64,000 nt of DNA, taken from Prescottella defluvii. GTDB taxonomy: Bacteria > Actinomycetota > Actinomycetes > Mycobacteriales > Mycobacteriaceae. How positions within the stretch are numbered: the stretch's first letter is position 1; each line of letters opens with the position of its first letter. The notes under the pieces were generated by a model. That model was not told the DNA's origin and did not search any database. It saw only the letters and a program-made list of their open reading frames with translations. Shown piece by piece: positions 39,778-47,966 of this stretch. The stretch covers positions 102,724 through 166,723 of the forward strand of contig NZ_JPOC01000003.1 in assembly GCF_000738775.1 (NCBI RefSeq), read 5' to 3'. The position numbers and the translations under genes are program-made.

Positions 39778-40422
39778 ATGTCCCTGCCCCGCTCCGTCTC
39801 CTACCCGATGCCCACCGAACTGCCCGCGAACCGGGCCCCGTGGCGCATCGACCCGGACCGCGCGGTCCTGCTGGTCCACGACGCGCAGGAATACTTCATC
39901 CGTGCGTTCGACCGCACCGCCGATCCGGCGCGCACCATGATCTCGAACGTCGACGCGATCCGCACGGCGTGCCGGGCCGCGGGTGTGCCGATCGTGTACA
40001 CCGCTCAACCCGGCGACCAGGATCCCGAGCACCGCGCGCTGCTGAGCGACTTCTGGGGTCCGGGCCTGTCGTCCGATCCCGTCGAGACGGCGATCATCGC
40101 CGAGCTGGCCCCCGAACCGGAGGACGTGCTCCTCACCAAGTGGCGCTACAGCGCCTTCGCGAAAACCGACCTGCGACAGCGGCTGTCGGACCTCGATCGC
40201 GATCAGCTGATCGTGACCGGCGTGTACGCGCACATCGGCTGCCTCACCACCGCGCTCGACGGCTTCATGCAGGACGTCGAGATGTTCCTCGTCGCGGACG
40301 GTCTGGCCGACTTCTCCGCGGCCGAGCACCGGCAGGCCCTCGACTACGCCGCGGCACGCTGCGCGGTCGTGGCCCCGACTGCGCACGTGCTGTCCACACT
40401 GGCCATGCCCGTTCCGGTATGA
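39778..40422 (+). CDS. entB: isochorismatase lacking an aryl carrier domain
   Basis: The 214-residue enzyme hydrolyses isochorismate to 2,3-dihydro-DHB and pyruvate. It matches the N-terminal half of EntB closely: LLVHDAQEYFI (catalytic Asp), YTAQPGDQDPEHRALL, WGPGL, LLTKWRYSAF (catalytic Lys) and VTGVYAHIGCLTTALD. EntB and DhbB are about 285-310 residues because they carry a C-terminal ArCP; here the protein ends right after the hydrolase fold. The carrier is the separate gene at 17506-17748. It is the last gene of the DHB operon and runs into a strong terminator. Confidence 0.95.
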   Translation: MSLPRSVSYPMPTELPANRAPWRIDPDRAVLLVHDAQEYFIRAFDRTADPARTMISNVDAIRTACRAAGVPIVYTAQPGDQDPEHRALLSDFWGPGLSSDPVETAIIAELAPEPEDVLLTKWRYSAFAKTDLRQRLSDLDRDQLIVTGVYAHIGCLTTALDGFMQDVEMFLVADGLADFSAAEHRQALDYAAARCAVVAPTAHVLSTLAMPVPV

Positions 40423-40427
40423 GACGA

Positions 40428-40463
40428 CTGCGGGGCGGTCACCTACCGGTGACCGCCCCGCAG
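40428..40463. terminator. strong bidirectional hairpin terminator after entB
   Basis: A 16-bp perfect stem (CTGCGGGGCGGTCACC at 40428-40443 with its complement at 40448-40463) closes on a 4-base TACC loop. It lies between the convergent entB (stop 40422) and ptrB (stop 40477). Confidence 0.9.
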
Positions 40464-40476
40464 GGATGTCCGATCG

Positions 40477-42594
40477 CTACGCGGCACCCGCGGTGTCGAG
40501 CACCCACGCGTACTCGAACGCGACTTCCTTCCACTTCTCGTAGCGTCCGCTGACGCCACCGTGGCCGGCACTCATCTCCGTCTTGAGCAGCAGCGGTGCG
40601 TCACCGGTCTTCGTCGCACGCAGCGCCGCAACCCATTTCGCGGGCTCGACGTACAGCACGCGGGTGTCGTTGATGCTGGTGATCGCGAGGATCGCCGGGT
40701 AGTCCTTGGCCTCGACGTTCTCGTACGGACTGTAGGAGCGCATGTACTCGTACACCTGCGGATCCTCGAGCGGGTTGCCCCACTCGTCCCACTCGATCAC
40801 CGTCAGCGGCAGATCCGGGTCGAGGATCGAGGTGAGCGGATCCACGAACGGCACGTTCGCGAGGATGCCCGCGAACAGTTCGGGCGCCAGGTTGGCCACC
40901 GCGCCCATCAGCAGACCACCCGCGCTGCCGCCGTCGGCGACGAGCTGCGCCGGCGTCGTACGACCTTCTGCGATGAGATGCCGTGCGCACGAGACGAAGT
41001 CGGTGAAGGTGTTCTTCTTGGTGAGCGTCTTGCCGTTCTCGTACCAGTGCCGGCCCATCTCGCCGCCGCCGCGCACGTGCGCGACCGCGAACACCATGCC
41101 GCGGTCGAGCAGCGACAGCCGCGCCACCGAGAACGCCGGATCCATGCTGGCCTCGTACGACCCGTACCCGTACAGCAGCGTCGGCGCCGGATCGCCGCCG
41201 ATCCCCTTGCGCCGCACGATCGACAGCGGGATGCGGGTGCCGTCGTCGGCGACGGCCCACTCGCGGTGCTGCTCGTAGTCGGCCGGGTCGAACCCGCCGA
41301 GCACGGGCTGCGATTTGCGCAACAGCAGTGCACCGGTCGCCAGTTCGTAGTCGTACACGCGCGACGGCGTGATGAACGACGTGTATCCCAGGCGTAGCGT
41401 CGGCTGGTCCCATTCCGGGTTGGAGCCGAGCCCCACCGAGAACAGTTCCTCGTCGAACTCCATCTCCGTCAACTCGCCGTAACCGTCGGCGCTGAGCGGC
41501 CAGATCGCCAACCGGGTCAGCACGTCCCGGCGGTAGCTGAGCACGAGGTGGTCGGCGAACGTGTCGATGTCCTCGAGTCGGACGTCGTGACGGTGCGGGA
41601 CCAGGATCTCCATCGCGCCGGGATCGGACACCGGAGCCTGCGCCAGCACGAAGTTCTCGGCCTTCTGGCCGTCGACCACGTCGTTGTGCAGGATCAGGAA
41701 GCGGTCCTCGCCGGCGACCACGGCGTGCTCGGCGGAGTACTCGACGCCCTCGCGGCGCGGCAGGATCACCCGGAACTCGCCCTCGGGGTTCGCCGACTCG
41801 AGGATCCAGCCCTCGGTGGTCACCTTGGACCCGAGCCAGATCATCAGGTACTTCTCGCTGCGCGTGGACCCGACCGCCACCCAGTACCGCTCGTCAGGCT
41901 CGTGGAAGACCTGGACGTCCTGGTCCTGCGTGGTACCGAGCTTGTGCCGCCACACGGTGTCGGGTCGCCACGACTCGTCGACCGTCAGATAGAAGATGTG
42001 CTGGTGGTCGATGGCCCACGTCGCACCGGGCGCGGTGTTCGGAATCTCGTCGGCGAGCAGGTCACCGGTCTCGAGATTCTTGAACCGCAGCGTGTAGCGC
42101 TCGTCGCCGACGACGTCCACCGAGTACGCCAGCAGCGTGCCGTCGTGGCTCACCGAGAAGGCGCCGATGGAGAAGAACTCGTGGCCCTCCGCCTCGATGT
42201 TGCCGTCGAGCAGCACCTGTTCGCCCGGCATCGCGGTGTCGGCCGACAGTTCCGGCGGCGTCCAGTCGTCCGGTCCGGAGATGGGGCACCGGCAGTTGAC
42301 GCCGTACTGCTTGCCCTCGGCGGTCCGCGCGTAGTACCACCAGTTGCCCAGCCGCGTCGGCACCGACATGTCGGTTTCCTGCGTCCGTGACTTGATCTCC
42401 TGGAACACCTTCTCCCGCAACGGATCCAGGTGCTCGAGCTGCTGCGCGGTGTACGCGTTCTCCGCCTCGAGGTACGCGATGACCTCGGGGTCCTCCTTGG
42501 CCCGCAGCCACTCGTAGTTGTCGACGAACGTGTCTCCGTGATGGGTCCGTTCGAGGGGCACCCGCTTGGCGACCGGCGGAGTCAGCGCGCTCAT
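40477..42594 (-). CDS. ptrB: oligopeptidase B-like S9 family serine peptidase
   Basis: The 705-residue prolyl-oligopeptidase-family enzyme has an N-terminal beta-propeller and a C-terminal alpha/beta-hydrolase domain. Active-site motifs are VADGGSAGGLLMGAVAN (nucleophile Ser), INDTRVLYVEPAKW (Asp) and SAGHGGVSGRY (His). It cleaves after basic residues in short peptides (oligopeptidase B knowledge). No signal peptide is present. The start at 42594 comes one base after the purC stop codon, so it is coupled to purC. In M. tuberculosis the homologue is split into ptrBa and ptrBb downstream of purC; here it is a single intact frame. Confidence 0.93.
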   Translation of the reverse strand: MSALTPPVAKRVPLERTHHGDTFVDNYEWLRAKEDPEVIAYLEAENAYTAQQLEHLDPLREKVFQEIKSRTQETDMSVPTRLGNWWYYARTAEGKQYGVNCRCPISGPDDWTPPELSADTAMPGEQVLLDGNIEAEGHEFFSIGAFSVSHDGTLLAYSVDVVGDERYTLRFKNLETGDLLADEIPNTAPGATWAIDHQHIFYLTVDESWRPDTVWRHKLGTTQDQDVQVFHEPDERYWVAVGSTRSEKYLMIWLGSKVTTEGWILESANPEGEFRVILPRREGVEYSAEHAVVAGEDRFLILHNDVVDGQKAENFVLAQAPVSDPGAMEILVPHRHDVRLEDIDTFADHLVLSYRRDVLTRLAIWPLSADGYGELTEMEFDEELFSVGLGSNPEWDQPTLRLGYTSFITPSRVYDYELATGALLLRKSQPVLGGFDPADYEQHREWAVADDGTRIPLSIVRRKGIGGDPAPTLLYGYGSYEASMDPAFSVARLSLLDRGMVFAVAHVRGGGEMGRHWYENGKTLTKKNTFTDFVSCARHLIAEGRTTPAQLVADGGSAGGLLMGAVANLAPELFAGILANVPFVDPLTSILDPDLPLTVIEWDEWGNPLEDPQVYEYMRSYSPYENVEAKDYPAILAITSINDTRVLYVEPAKWVAALRATKTGDAPLLLKTEMSAGHGGVSGRYEKWKEVAFEYAWVLDTAGAA

Positions 42595-42595
42595 C

Positions 42596-43480
42596 TCAGC
42601 CCACCCAATCCTCGAAGGACAGACCCGAGATGCGCTCGTACGCCTCGATGTAGCGGGCGCGGGTCGCGTCCACGATCTCCTGCGGCAGCGGCGGGGGCGG
42701 GGTGTCCGACGCACGGTCCCAACCCGACGCGGGACTGGTGAGCCAGTTGCGGACGAACTGCTTGTCGAAGCTCGGCTGCACCTTGCCCGGCTCGTACCCG
42801 TCGGCCGGCCAGTACCGCGACGAATCCGGCGTCAGCACCTCGTCGGCGAGGACGAGGTTGTGGTCGGCGTCGAGACCGAACTCGAACTTGGTGTCGGCGA
42901 GGATGATGCCGCGCTCCCGCGCGAAGCTGGCCGCACGGAAGTAGATGTCCAGGGTGTCCTCGCGCAACTTCACCGCGAGGTCCCGGCCGACCTTGTCGAC
43001 GACAGCCTGGAAGTCGATGTTCTCGTCGTGGTCACCGAGGTCGGCCTTGCTGGCGGGCGTGAAGATGGGTTCGGGCAGCTGGCTCGCCTCGACCAGGCCC
43101 TCGGGCAGCGCCACGCCGCACACCGCACCGGTGGCGTTGTAGTCCGCCAGGCCCGAGCCGGTGAGGTAGCCGCGGGCCACGCACTCGACCGGCACCATGT
43201 TCAGCTTGCGGACCACGAGGGCACGCCCGAGGACCTCCTCGGGGATGCGCTCGTCCAGCGGATCGCCCGCCAGGTGGTTGGTGCCACCGAGCTTCTCGAA
43301 GAAGAACACGCTCATCGCGGTGAGCACGCGTCCCTTGTCGGGGATCGGGGTGGTCAGTACGTGGTCGTAGGCCGAGATCCGGTCACTCGCGACCAGCAGC
43401 AGGTGCTCGTCGTCGATCGTGTACAGATCGCGGACCTTGCCGCCGGCCAAGTGGGTGTAGGAATCGAGTGAAGGGCGCAC
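42596..43480 (-). CDS. purC: phosphoribosylaminoimidazole-succinocarboxamide synthase (SAICAR synthase)
   Basis: The 294-residue enzyme of purine synthesis joins aspartate to CAIR with ATP. It contains [12 protein letters not shown] (nucleotide loop), [35 protein letters not shown] and [12 protein letters not shown], all characteristic of PurC. The start is GTG at 43480, giving the usual protein length; the open frame runs another 260 bases upstream, but that part has no family similarity. It forms an operon with ptrB. Confidence 0.96.
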   Translation of the reverse strand: MRPSLDSYTHLAGGKVRDLYTIDDEHLLLVASDRISAYDHVLTTPIPDKGRVLTAMSVFFFEKLGGTNHLAGDPLDERIPEEVLGRALVVRKLNMVPVECVARGYLTGSGLADYNATGAVCGVALPEGLVEASQLPEPIFTPASKADLGDHDENIDFQAVVDKVGRDLAVKLREDTLDIYFRAASFARERGIILADTKFEFGLDADHNLVLADEVLTPDSSRYWPADGYEPGKVQPSFDKQFVRNWLTSPASGWDRASDTPPPPLPQEIVDATRARYIEAYERISGLSFEDWVG

Positions 43481-43818
43481 GTTGGCTACCCTATCGGTCC
43501 CGCAGATCGGCGCACCCCACAGCACGCGACCGCCCGGTCGGTACCGGCCGGACACTCCGCGTCCCAGGGTCCCGAGACGCAGGGACGGGCCGCGGAGAAG
43601 ACCCGGGCGTCGACCGTGCGAGCCGGACCGGAGTGCCGGCGCGAGGCCGCCCGCATCGATCCGCACCGGCCGGCCGAGAACCGGCAGCAGCACAACGAGT
43701 TTCGAATGCGCGCCGCCGATGATTACCCGGCCGACCAGCACAAACCGTGCAATACTCCCGAAATTGGCTCGTCAACCCAGGAATCAGTGCGGATCGATAC
43801 ACACAGTCGGGAGTGTGG
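43481..43818. other. 338-base intergenic region between divergent purC and the first DHA2 exporter
   Basis: No convincing gene is seen here. The left part should hold the purC promoter. The right part is less GC-rich around 43735-43790, with an AATACT at 43749-43754 that could be a -10 element for the exporter. I found no clear operator, riboswitch or repeat. Confidence 0.4.
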
Positions 43819-45243
43819 ATGGCCACCACAGTTGATCGGGGAGGGGTCGGACTACGCTCGCAGCGCGGCCCGATCCTGGCATCCCTCATGCTCACGACGT
43901 CGCTGGTCGCCCTCGAGGGCACCATCCTCGCGACGTCGTTCCTCACGATCGTCGACGATCTCGGCGGGTTCACCGAGATACCGTGGCTGTTCTCGGGTTA
44001 TCTACTTGCGCAAGCAATCACCGTTCCCATCTACGGGCGTCTCGCCGATATCCTCGGACGCCGGCCGGTCATGCTGTGGGGCATCGGCCTGTTGGCCGTC
44101 AGCTCCGTCCTGTGCGCAGTCGCGTGGAGCATGTCCGCGCTCGTCGCATTCCGGATCCTGCAGGGGATCGCTGCCGGCGCCATCACGCCGATCGGCAAGA
44201 CCATCGCCGGCGACGTCTACACGGTCGCCGAACGCGCCAAGGTGCAGGGCTACCTCGGCAGCGTGTGGGCCGTCTCGGCGGTACTCGGTCCCACCATGGG
44301 GGGACTCTTCTCCGAATTCATCTCCTGGCGAGCAATTTTCATCGTCAACGTACCGTTGTGCGCCCTCGCGGGATGGATGTTGGTCCGGAACTTCACCGAC
44401 CGGCCCCCGACCGCCCGGCGGCGAATCGACTACACCGGTGCAGCGCTGCTGAGCACGGGCGCCGGACTGCTGATCCTGGGCCTGATCGAGGGCGGGGACA
44501 CCTGGGCGTGGACCTCCCCCGTCAGCATCGCGGTGTTCGCCGGTGCCTCGGCTCTGCTCACCGCGTTCGTCTTCGTGGAGCAGCGCGTCGCCGATCCGAT
44601 CCTGCCGCTGCAATTGCTCACCCGACGCACGCTCGTCGCGGTGTGCCTGGTGTCGCTGTTCGGTGGGGCGCTCGTGACCGGCTTGACCGGGTACATCCCG
44701 ACCTTCACCCAGGGCGTCCTCGGCGTCGACGCTTCGATAGCCGGTTTCGCACTGGTCGCCCTGTCCCTCGGCTGGCCCGTCGCCGCCGCGCAATCGAGTC
44801 GCCTGTACCTGCGGCACGGATTCCGAGCGACCGTGCTGGCCGGTGCGGTGCTGGTCATCGGCGGCACCGTGATCGCCACGCAACTGTCCGTGCAGTCCAC
44901 GGTGTGGCACGTCTCCGGGTTGTGCTTCGTGATCGGAATCGGCATGGGCCTGGTGTCGGGGCCGTCTCTGATCGCCGCGCAGTCGAGCGTGGAGTGGGCC
45001 GAGCGCGGCGTCGCCACCTCCACGGTGTCGTTCGCAGGATCGATCGGCGGCGCGGTCGGCCTTGCCGTCTTCGGTGCGCTCGCCAACGCGAGCCTGGGGA
45101 TGACCGACAGCCCGGGCACCGCCGAACTGGCCGAGGCGATGAACCTGGTATTCCTCGTCGCGCTGGGGACGGCCGTCGCGATGGCGCTGGCAGCGGCGGT
45201 GCTCCCCAGGGCCGGGGCATACGAACTCGCCGGGGATCGTTAG
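43819..45243 (+). CDS. DHA2-type MFS drug exporter, first of a tandem pair
   Basis: The 474-residue transporter has about 14 hydrophobic segments. Motif A appears as GRLADILGRRPVMLWG; the antiporter-type segment is VAFRILQGIAAGAITPIG and motif C is SAVLGPTMGGLFSE. These are features of the QacA/EmrB drug:proton antiporters. MATTVDRGG at 43819 is taken as the start; the frame is open 24 codons upstream, but that stretch looks non-coding. It is closely related to the following gene along its whole length. The Asp in membrane segment 1 of the second copy (VALDSTIIAT) is Glu here (VALEGTILAT). The substrate is unknown; M. tuberculosis has an emrB-like gene near purC. Confidence 0.88.
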   Translation: MATTVDRGGVGLRSQRGPILASLMLTTSLVALEGTILATSFLTIVDDLGGFTEIPWLFSGYLLAQAITVPIYGRLADILGRRPVMLWGIGLLAVSSVLCAVAWSMSALVAFRILQGIAAGAITPIGKTIAGDVYTVAERAKVQGYLGSVWAVSAVLGPTMGGLFSEFISWRAIFIVNVPLCALAGWMLVRNFTDRPPTARRRIDYTGAALLSTGAGLLILGLIEGGDTWAWTSPVSIAVFAGASALLTAFVFVEQRVADPILPLQLLTRRTLVAVCLVSLFGGALVTGLTGYIPTFTQGVLGVDASIAGFALVALSLGWPVAAAQSSRLYLRHGFRATVLAGAVLVIGGTVIATQLSVQSTVWHVSGLCFVIGIGMGLVSGPSLIAAQSSVEWAERGVATSTVSFAGSIGGAVGLAVFGALANASLGMTDSPGTAELAEAMNLVFLVALGTAVAMALAAAVLPRAGAYELAGDR

Positions 45244-45314
45244 CCTTGTTTCGGAAATAGTGTGGGCCCGGACACCGTCGACGGATCGTCCCGGCATCGA
45301 TCGTCGGGAGGGTG

Positions 45315-46751
45315 ATGGTGACCGGCACGACCGACACGGCCACGACATCGGTGGGACTGCGCTCGGAACGCGGCCCGATTCTGTTGTCACTGATGCTCAG
45401 CACGTCCCTCGTCGCGCTCGACAGCACGATCATCGCGACCGCGGTCCTCACGATCGTCGGCGATCTCGGCGGCTTCTCGCAGTTCCCGTGGCTGTTCTCG
45501 GTGTACCTGCTGGCGCAGGCGGTCTCGGTACCGATCTACGGCAAGCTGTCCGACGCCTTCGGCCGCAAACCGATCATGTTGCTCGGTATCGCACTGTTCG
45601 CGATCGGTTCGGTGCTGTGCGGAGTCGCGTGGAGCATGCCGGCGCTGATCGTCTTCCGCGCGATCCAGGGCCTGGGCGCCGGCGCCGTCCAACCGATGGC
45701 CCTCACGATCGCCGGCGACATCTACACCGTCGCCGAACGCGCGAAGGTGCAGGGCTACATCGCGAGCGTGTGGGGCGCATCCGCGGTCCTCGGCCCGACG
45801 CTGGGCGGCGTGTTCTCCGAGTACGTGTCCTGGCGCTGGATCTTCCTCATCAACATTCCACTGTGCGCACTCGCGGCATGGATGCTGCACCGCAAGTTCG
45901 TCGAGACGACGACCGCGGTGCGGCGGCGCATCGACTACCCCGGCGCGATCCTGCTCACCGGCGGTGCGACGCTGATGATCCTCGGACTGCTCGAGGGCGG
46001 GCAGGCGTGGGAGTGGCTGTCGCCGATGGGTGTCGGCGTCTTCGTGGTCGGCGCGCTCCTGCTGGCCGGGTTCGTGCTCGTCGAGCGCCGCGTCGCCGAT
46101 CCGATCCTGCCGCTGCACATGCTGACCCGCCGGGTGCTGGTGGCGAGCAGCCTGGTGTCGCTGTCGGTGGGCGCGATCCTGATGGGCCTCACGTCGTACG
46201 TGCCGACGTTCGTGCAGGGCGTGCTCGGCACCGGCGCGCTCGTCGCGGGCTTCGCCCTGGCGGTACTCACCATCGGCTGGCCCATCGCCGCGTCCCAGGC
46301 CGGGCGGCTGTACCTGCGCGTCGGTTTCCGCACGACCGCGCTGGTCGGCAGCGGCCTCGCGATCGTCGGCACCGCGCTGCTGCTGCTGCTCTCGGACAGT
46401 TCGCCGGTGTGGCACGTGGGCGCGACGTGCTTCGTCATCGGCTCCGGCATGGGCCTGATCGCCACGCCCACGCTGATCGCCGCCCAGTCCAGCGTCGACT
46501 GGTCCGAGCGCGGCGTGGTGACCTCGACCAACATGTTCGCGCGTTCCATCGGCAGCGCCGTGGGCGTCGCGGTGTTCGGCGCGCTCGTCAACTCGCGGGT
46601 CGGCGACACCGCCGAGCCGGATCCCGGCGACCTCGCCGACGCGATCCACCTGGTGTTCCTCGGATTGTTCGGGATCGCCGTCCTGATGGCCGTGTCGTCG
46701 GCGCTGATGCCGCGAGCCGAGAAGGCCGACAAGGCGGACAACGCCGCCTGA
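45315..46751 (+). CDS. DHA2-type MFS drug exporter, second of a tandem pair
   Basis: The 478-residue, about 14-segment transporter has motif A GKLSDAFGRKPIMLLG, VFRAIQGLGAGAVQPMA and motif C SAVLGPTLGGVFSE. It is a clear paralogue of the preceding gene, with the same order of motifs and many identical blocks (IAGD-YTVAERAKVQGY, RVADPILPL, FVIG-GMGL). GTG, ATG and GTG codons follow one another at 45312-45320 after GGGAGG; the ATG at 45315 is chosen. It lies about 70 bases after the first copy and is followed by the cobalamin riboswitch, which reads into the next gene. Confidence 0.88.
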   Translation: MVTGTTDTATTSVGLRSERGPILLSLMLSTSLVALDSTIIATAVLTIVGDLGGFSQFPWLFSVYLLAQAVSVPIYGKLSDAFGRKPIMLLGIALFAIGSVLCGVAWSMPALIVFRAIQGLGAGAVQPMALTIAGDIYTVAERAKVQGYIASVWGASAVLGPTLGGVFSEYVSWRWIFLINIPLCALAAWMLHRKFVETTTAVRRRIDYPGAILLTGGATLMILGLLEGGQAWEWLSPMGVGVFVVGALLLAGFVLVERRVADPILPLHMLTRRVLVASSLVSLSVGAILMGLTSYVPTFVQGVLGTGALVAGFALAVLTIGWPIAASQAGRLYLRVGFRTTALVGSGLAIVGTALLLLLSDSSPVWHVGATCFVIGSGMGLIATPTLIAAQSSVDWSERGVVTSTNMFARSIGSAVGVAVFGALVNSRVGDTAEPDPGDLADAIHLVFLGLFGIAVLMAVSSALMPRAEKADKADNAA

Positions 46752-46777
46752 CCGGTCGTCTATTCTTCACGATGTTG

Positions 46778-46935
46778 TCACGGTGTTCGGGAAGTCCGGT
46801 TGAAGCCGGCGCGGTACTCGCCACTGTGGGCAGGTACGTCGACTACTAGGGGTTCGACCCCAGCCACTGGATGCGCACGCATCCGGGAAGGCGTAGCCGA
46901 CGGCTATCCCTGCCGAGCCAGGAGACCGGCCGTGA
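46778..46935 (+). ncRNA. cobalamin (adenosylcobalamin-type) riboswitch
   Basis: The region shows the conserved core of B12 riboswitches in order: CGGGAAGTCCGGTTGAAGCC with GCCACTGTGGG (46788-46830), then AGCCACTGGATGC and CCGGGAAGGC (46862-46892), then the B12 box GAGCCAGGAGACCGGCC (46915-46931). TCACGG at 46778-46783 can pair with CCGTGA at 46930-46935 to close the P1 stem. It lies 45 bases upstream of the BtuF-like gene. It predicts that the operon is shut off by coenzyme B12. Confidence 0.93.
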
Positions 46936-46951
46936 CGCACAACTGCACGTT

Positions 46952-46970
46952 TTCCACGAGTCATGGAAGG
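46952..46970 (+). promoter_or_regulatory. candidate ribosome-site-sequestering hairpin after the riboswitch
   Basis: TTCCA at 46952-46956 can pair with TGGAA at 46964-46968, which is part of the ribosome site GGAAGG (46965-46970) before the TTG start at 46980. This suits translational control by the riboswitch. The stem is short and its switching with the B12 aptamer is inferred. Confidence 0.4.
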
Positions 46971-46979
46971 CGGGTCGCT

Positions 46980-47966
46980 TTGCGCACCCATATTTCACCG
47001 CGAGTTCTCGCGGCCACGGCGGTCACCACCGCCTCCGTCCTGATCCTGTCCGCGTGTGGCGGATCGTCGGATTCCGACGCCGACACCGCCGCGATCTCCC
47101 TGCAGAACTGCGGGCGCACCGTCACCCTCGACGGGCCCGCCGAACGCGGCGTCACCCTCAACCAGGGTGCCACCGAGACCGCCCTGTCGATCGGCGCGCA
47201 GGACCGGATGGCCGGCACGGCCTACCTCGACGACACCATCGCCCCGCAGTGGGCCGCCGCCTACGCGCAGGTCCCGGCGCTCGACGAGAAGGACTACCCC
47301 AGCCGGGAGGCGCTGCTCAAGGTCAAGCCCGACCTGGTGCTCGCGTCGTACTCGAGCGCGTTCGACGACAAGGCCGTCGGCTCCCACGAGTCGTTCGACG
47401 AACTCGGTATCGCCACCTACGTCTCCCCGTTCGGTTGCAAGGACAAGTCGACCCGCCCCGCGGTGTCGTGGGATTCGATCGGCACCGAGATCACCGACTA
47501 CGGGACGCTGTTCGGTCGCGAATCCGAGGCCGACGCCGTCGTCGCGCAGATGCGGGAGACGCTCGCCGGCATCGAGTCCGCCGCGCCCGCGACGGGCAAG
47601 AGCATCTTCTGGTACGACAGCAACACCGACACCCCGTACGTCGGAGGCAATGCGGGCGGTCCGCAGTTGATCATCGATGCGGTCGGCGGCACCAATGTCT
47701 TCGCGAACGCCGACGGCGCGTGGCTCGACGGCAGCTGGGAGACGGTGCTGGCGGCCAACCCGGACATCATCGTCCTCGCGGACGCGTCGTGGGACACGGC
47801 CGAGGAGAAGAAGACCTACCTCCGCAGCGACCCCGCGCTGAAGGATCTGAAGGCGGTGCGTGACGACGCGTTCGTCGTGGTGCCGTTCTCGGCGAGCACC
47901 CCCGGTCCCCGACTGATCGAAGGGGCGGCGCTGGTAGCCGGGCAGCTGGGCGGCAGCGGGGCATGA
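46980..47966 (+). CDS. btuF: cobalamin ABC transporter substrate-binding lipoprotein (BtuF-like)
   Basis: The 328-residue protein has a signal sequence with lipobox SVLILSAC, a short Ser/Asp-rich linker and a TroA-type helical-backbone binding fold (GVTLNQGATETALSIGAQDRM, LVLASYSSAFDDK, GGPQLIIDAVGGTNVFAN). The family covers B12, heme and siderophore binders; the B12 riboswitch in front makes cobalamin or a corrinoid precursor the best call. The TTG start at 46980 is favoured by GGAAGG upstream; a GTG at 46933 lies within the riboswitch end. It overlaps the permease gene by 4 bases. Confidence 0.85.
   Translation: MRTHISPRVLAATAVTTASVLILSACGGSSDSDADTAAISLQNCGRTVTLDGPAERGVTLNQGATETALSIGAQDRMAGTAYLDDTIAPQWAAAYAQVPALDEKDYPSREALLKVKPDLVLASYSSAFDDKAVGSHESFDELGIATYVSPFGCKDKSTRPAVSWDSIGTEITDYGTLFGRESEADAVVAQMRETLAGIESAAPATGKSIFWYDSNTDTPYVGGNAGGPQLIIDAVGGTNVFANADGAWLDGSWETVLAANPDIIVLADASWDTAEEKKTYLRSDPALKDLKAVRDDAFVVVPFSASTPGPRLIEGAALVAGQLGGSGA

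Noticed and set aside
43481..43818. N-terminal extension of purC or a small gene in the gap
   Set aside because: The extra purC-frame residues have no PurC similarity, and no short frame with a ribosome site and protein-like composition was seen.
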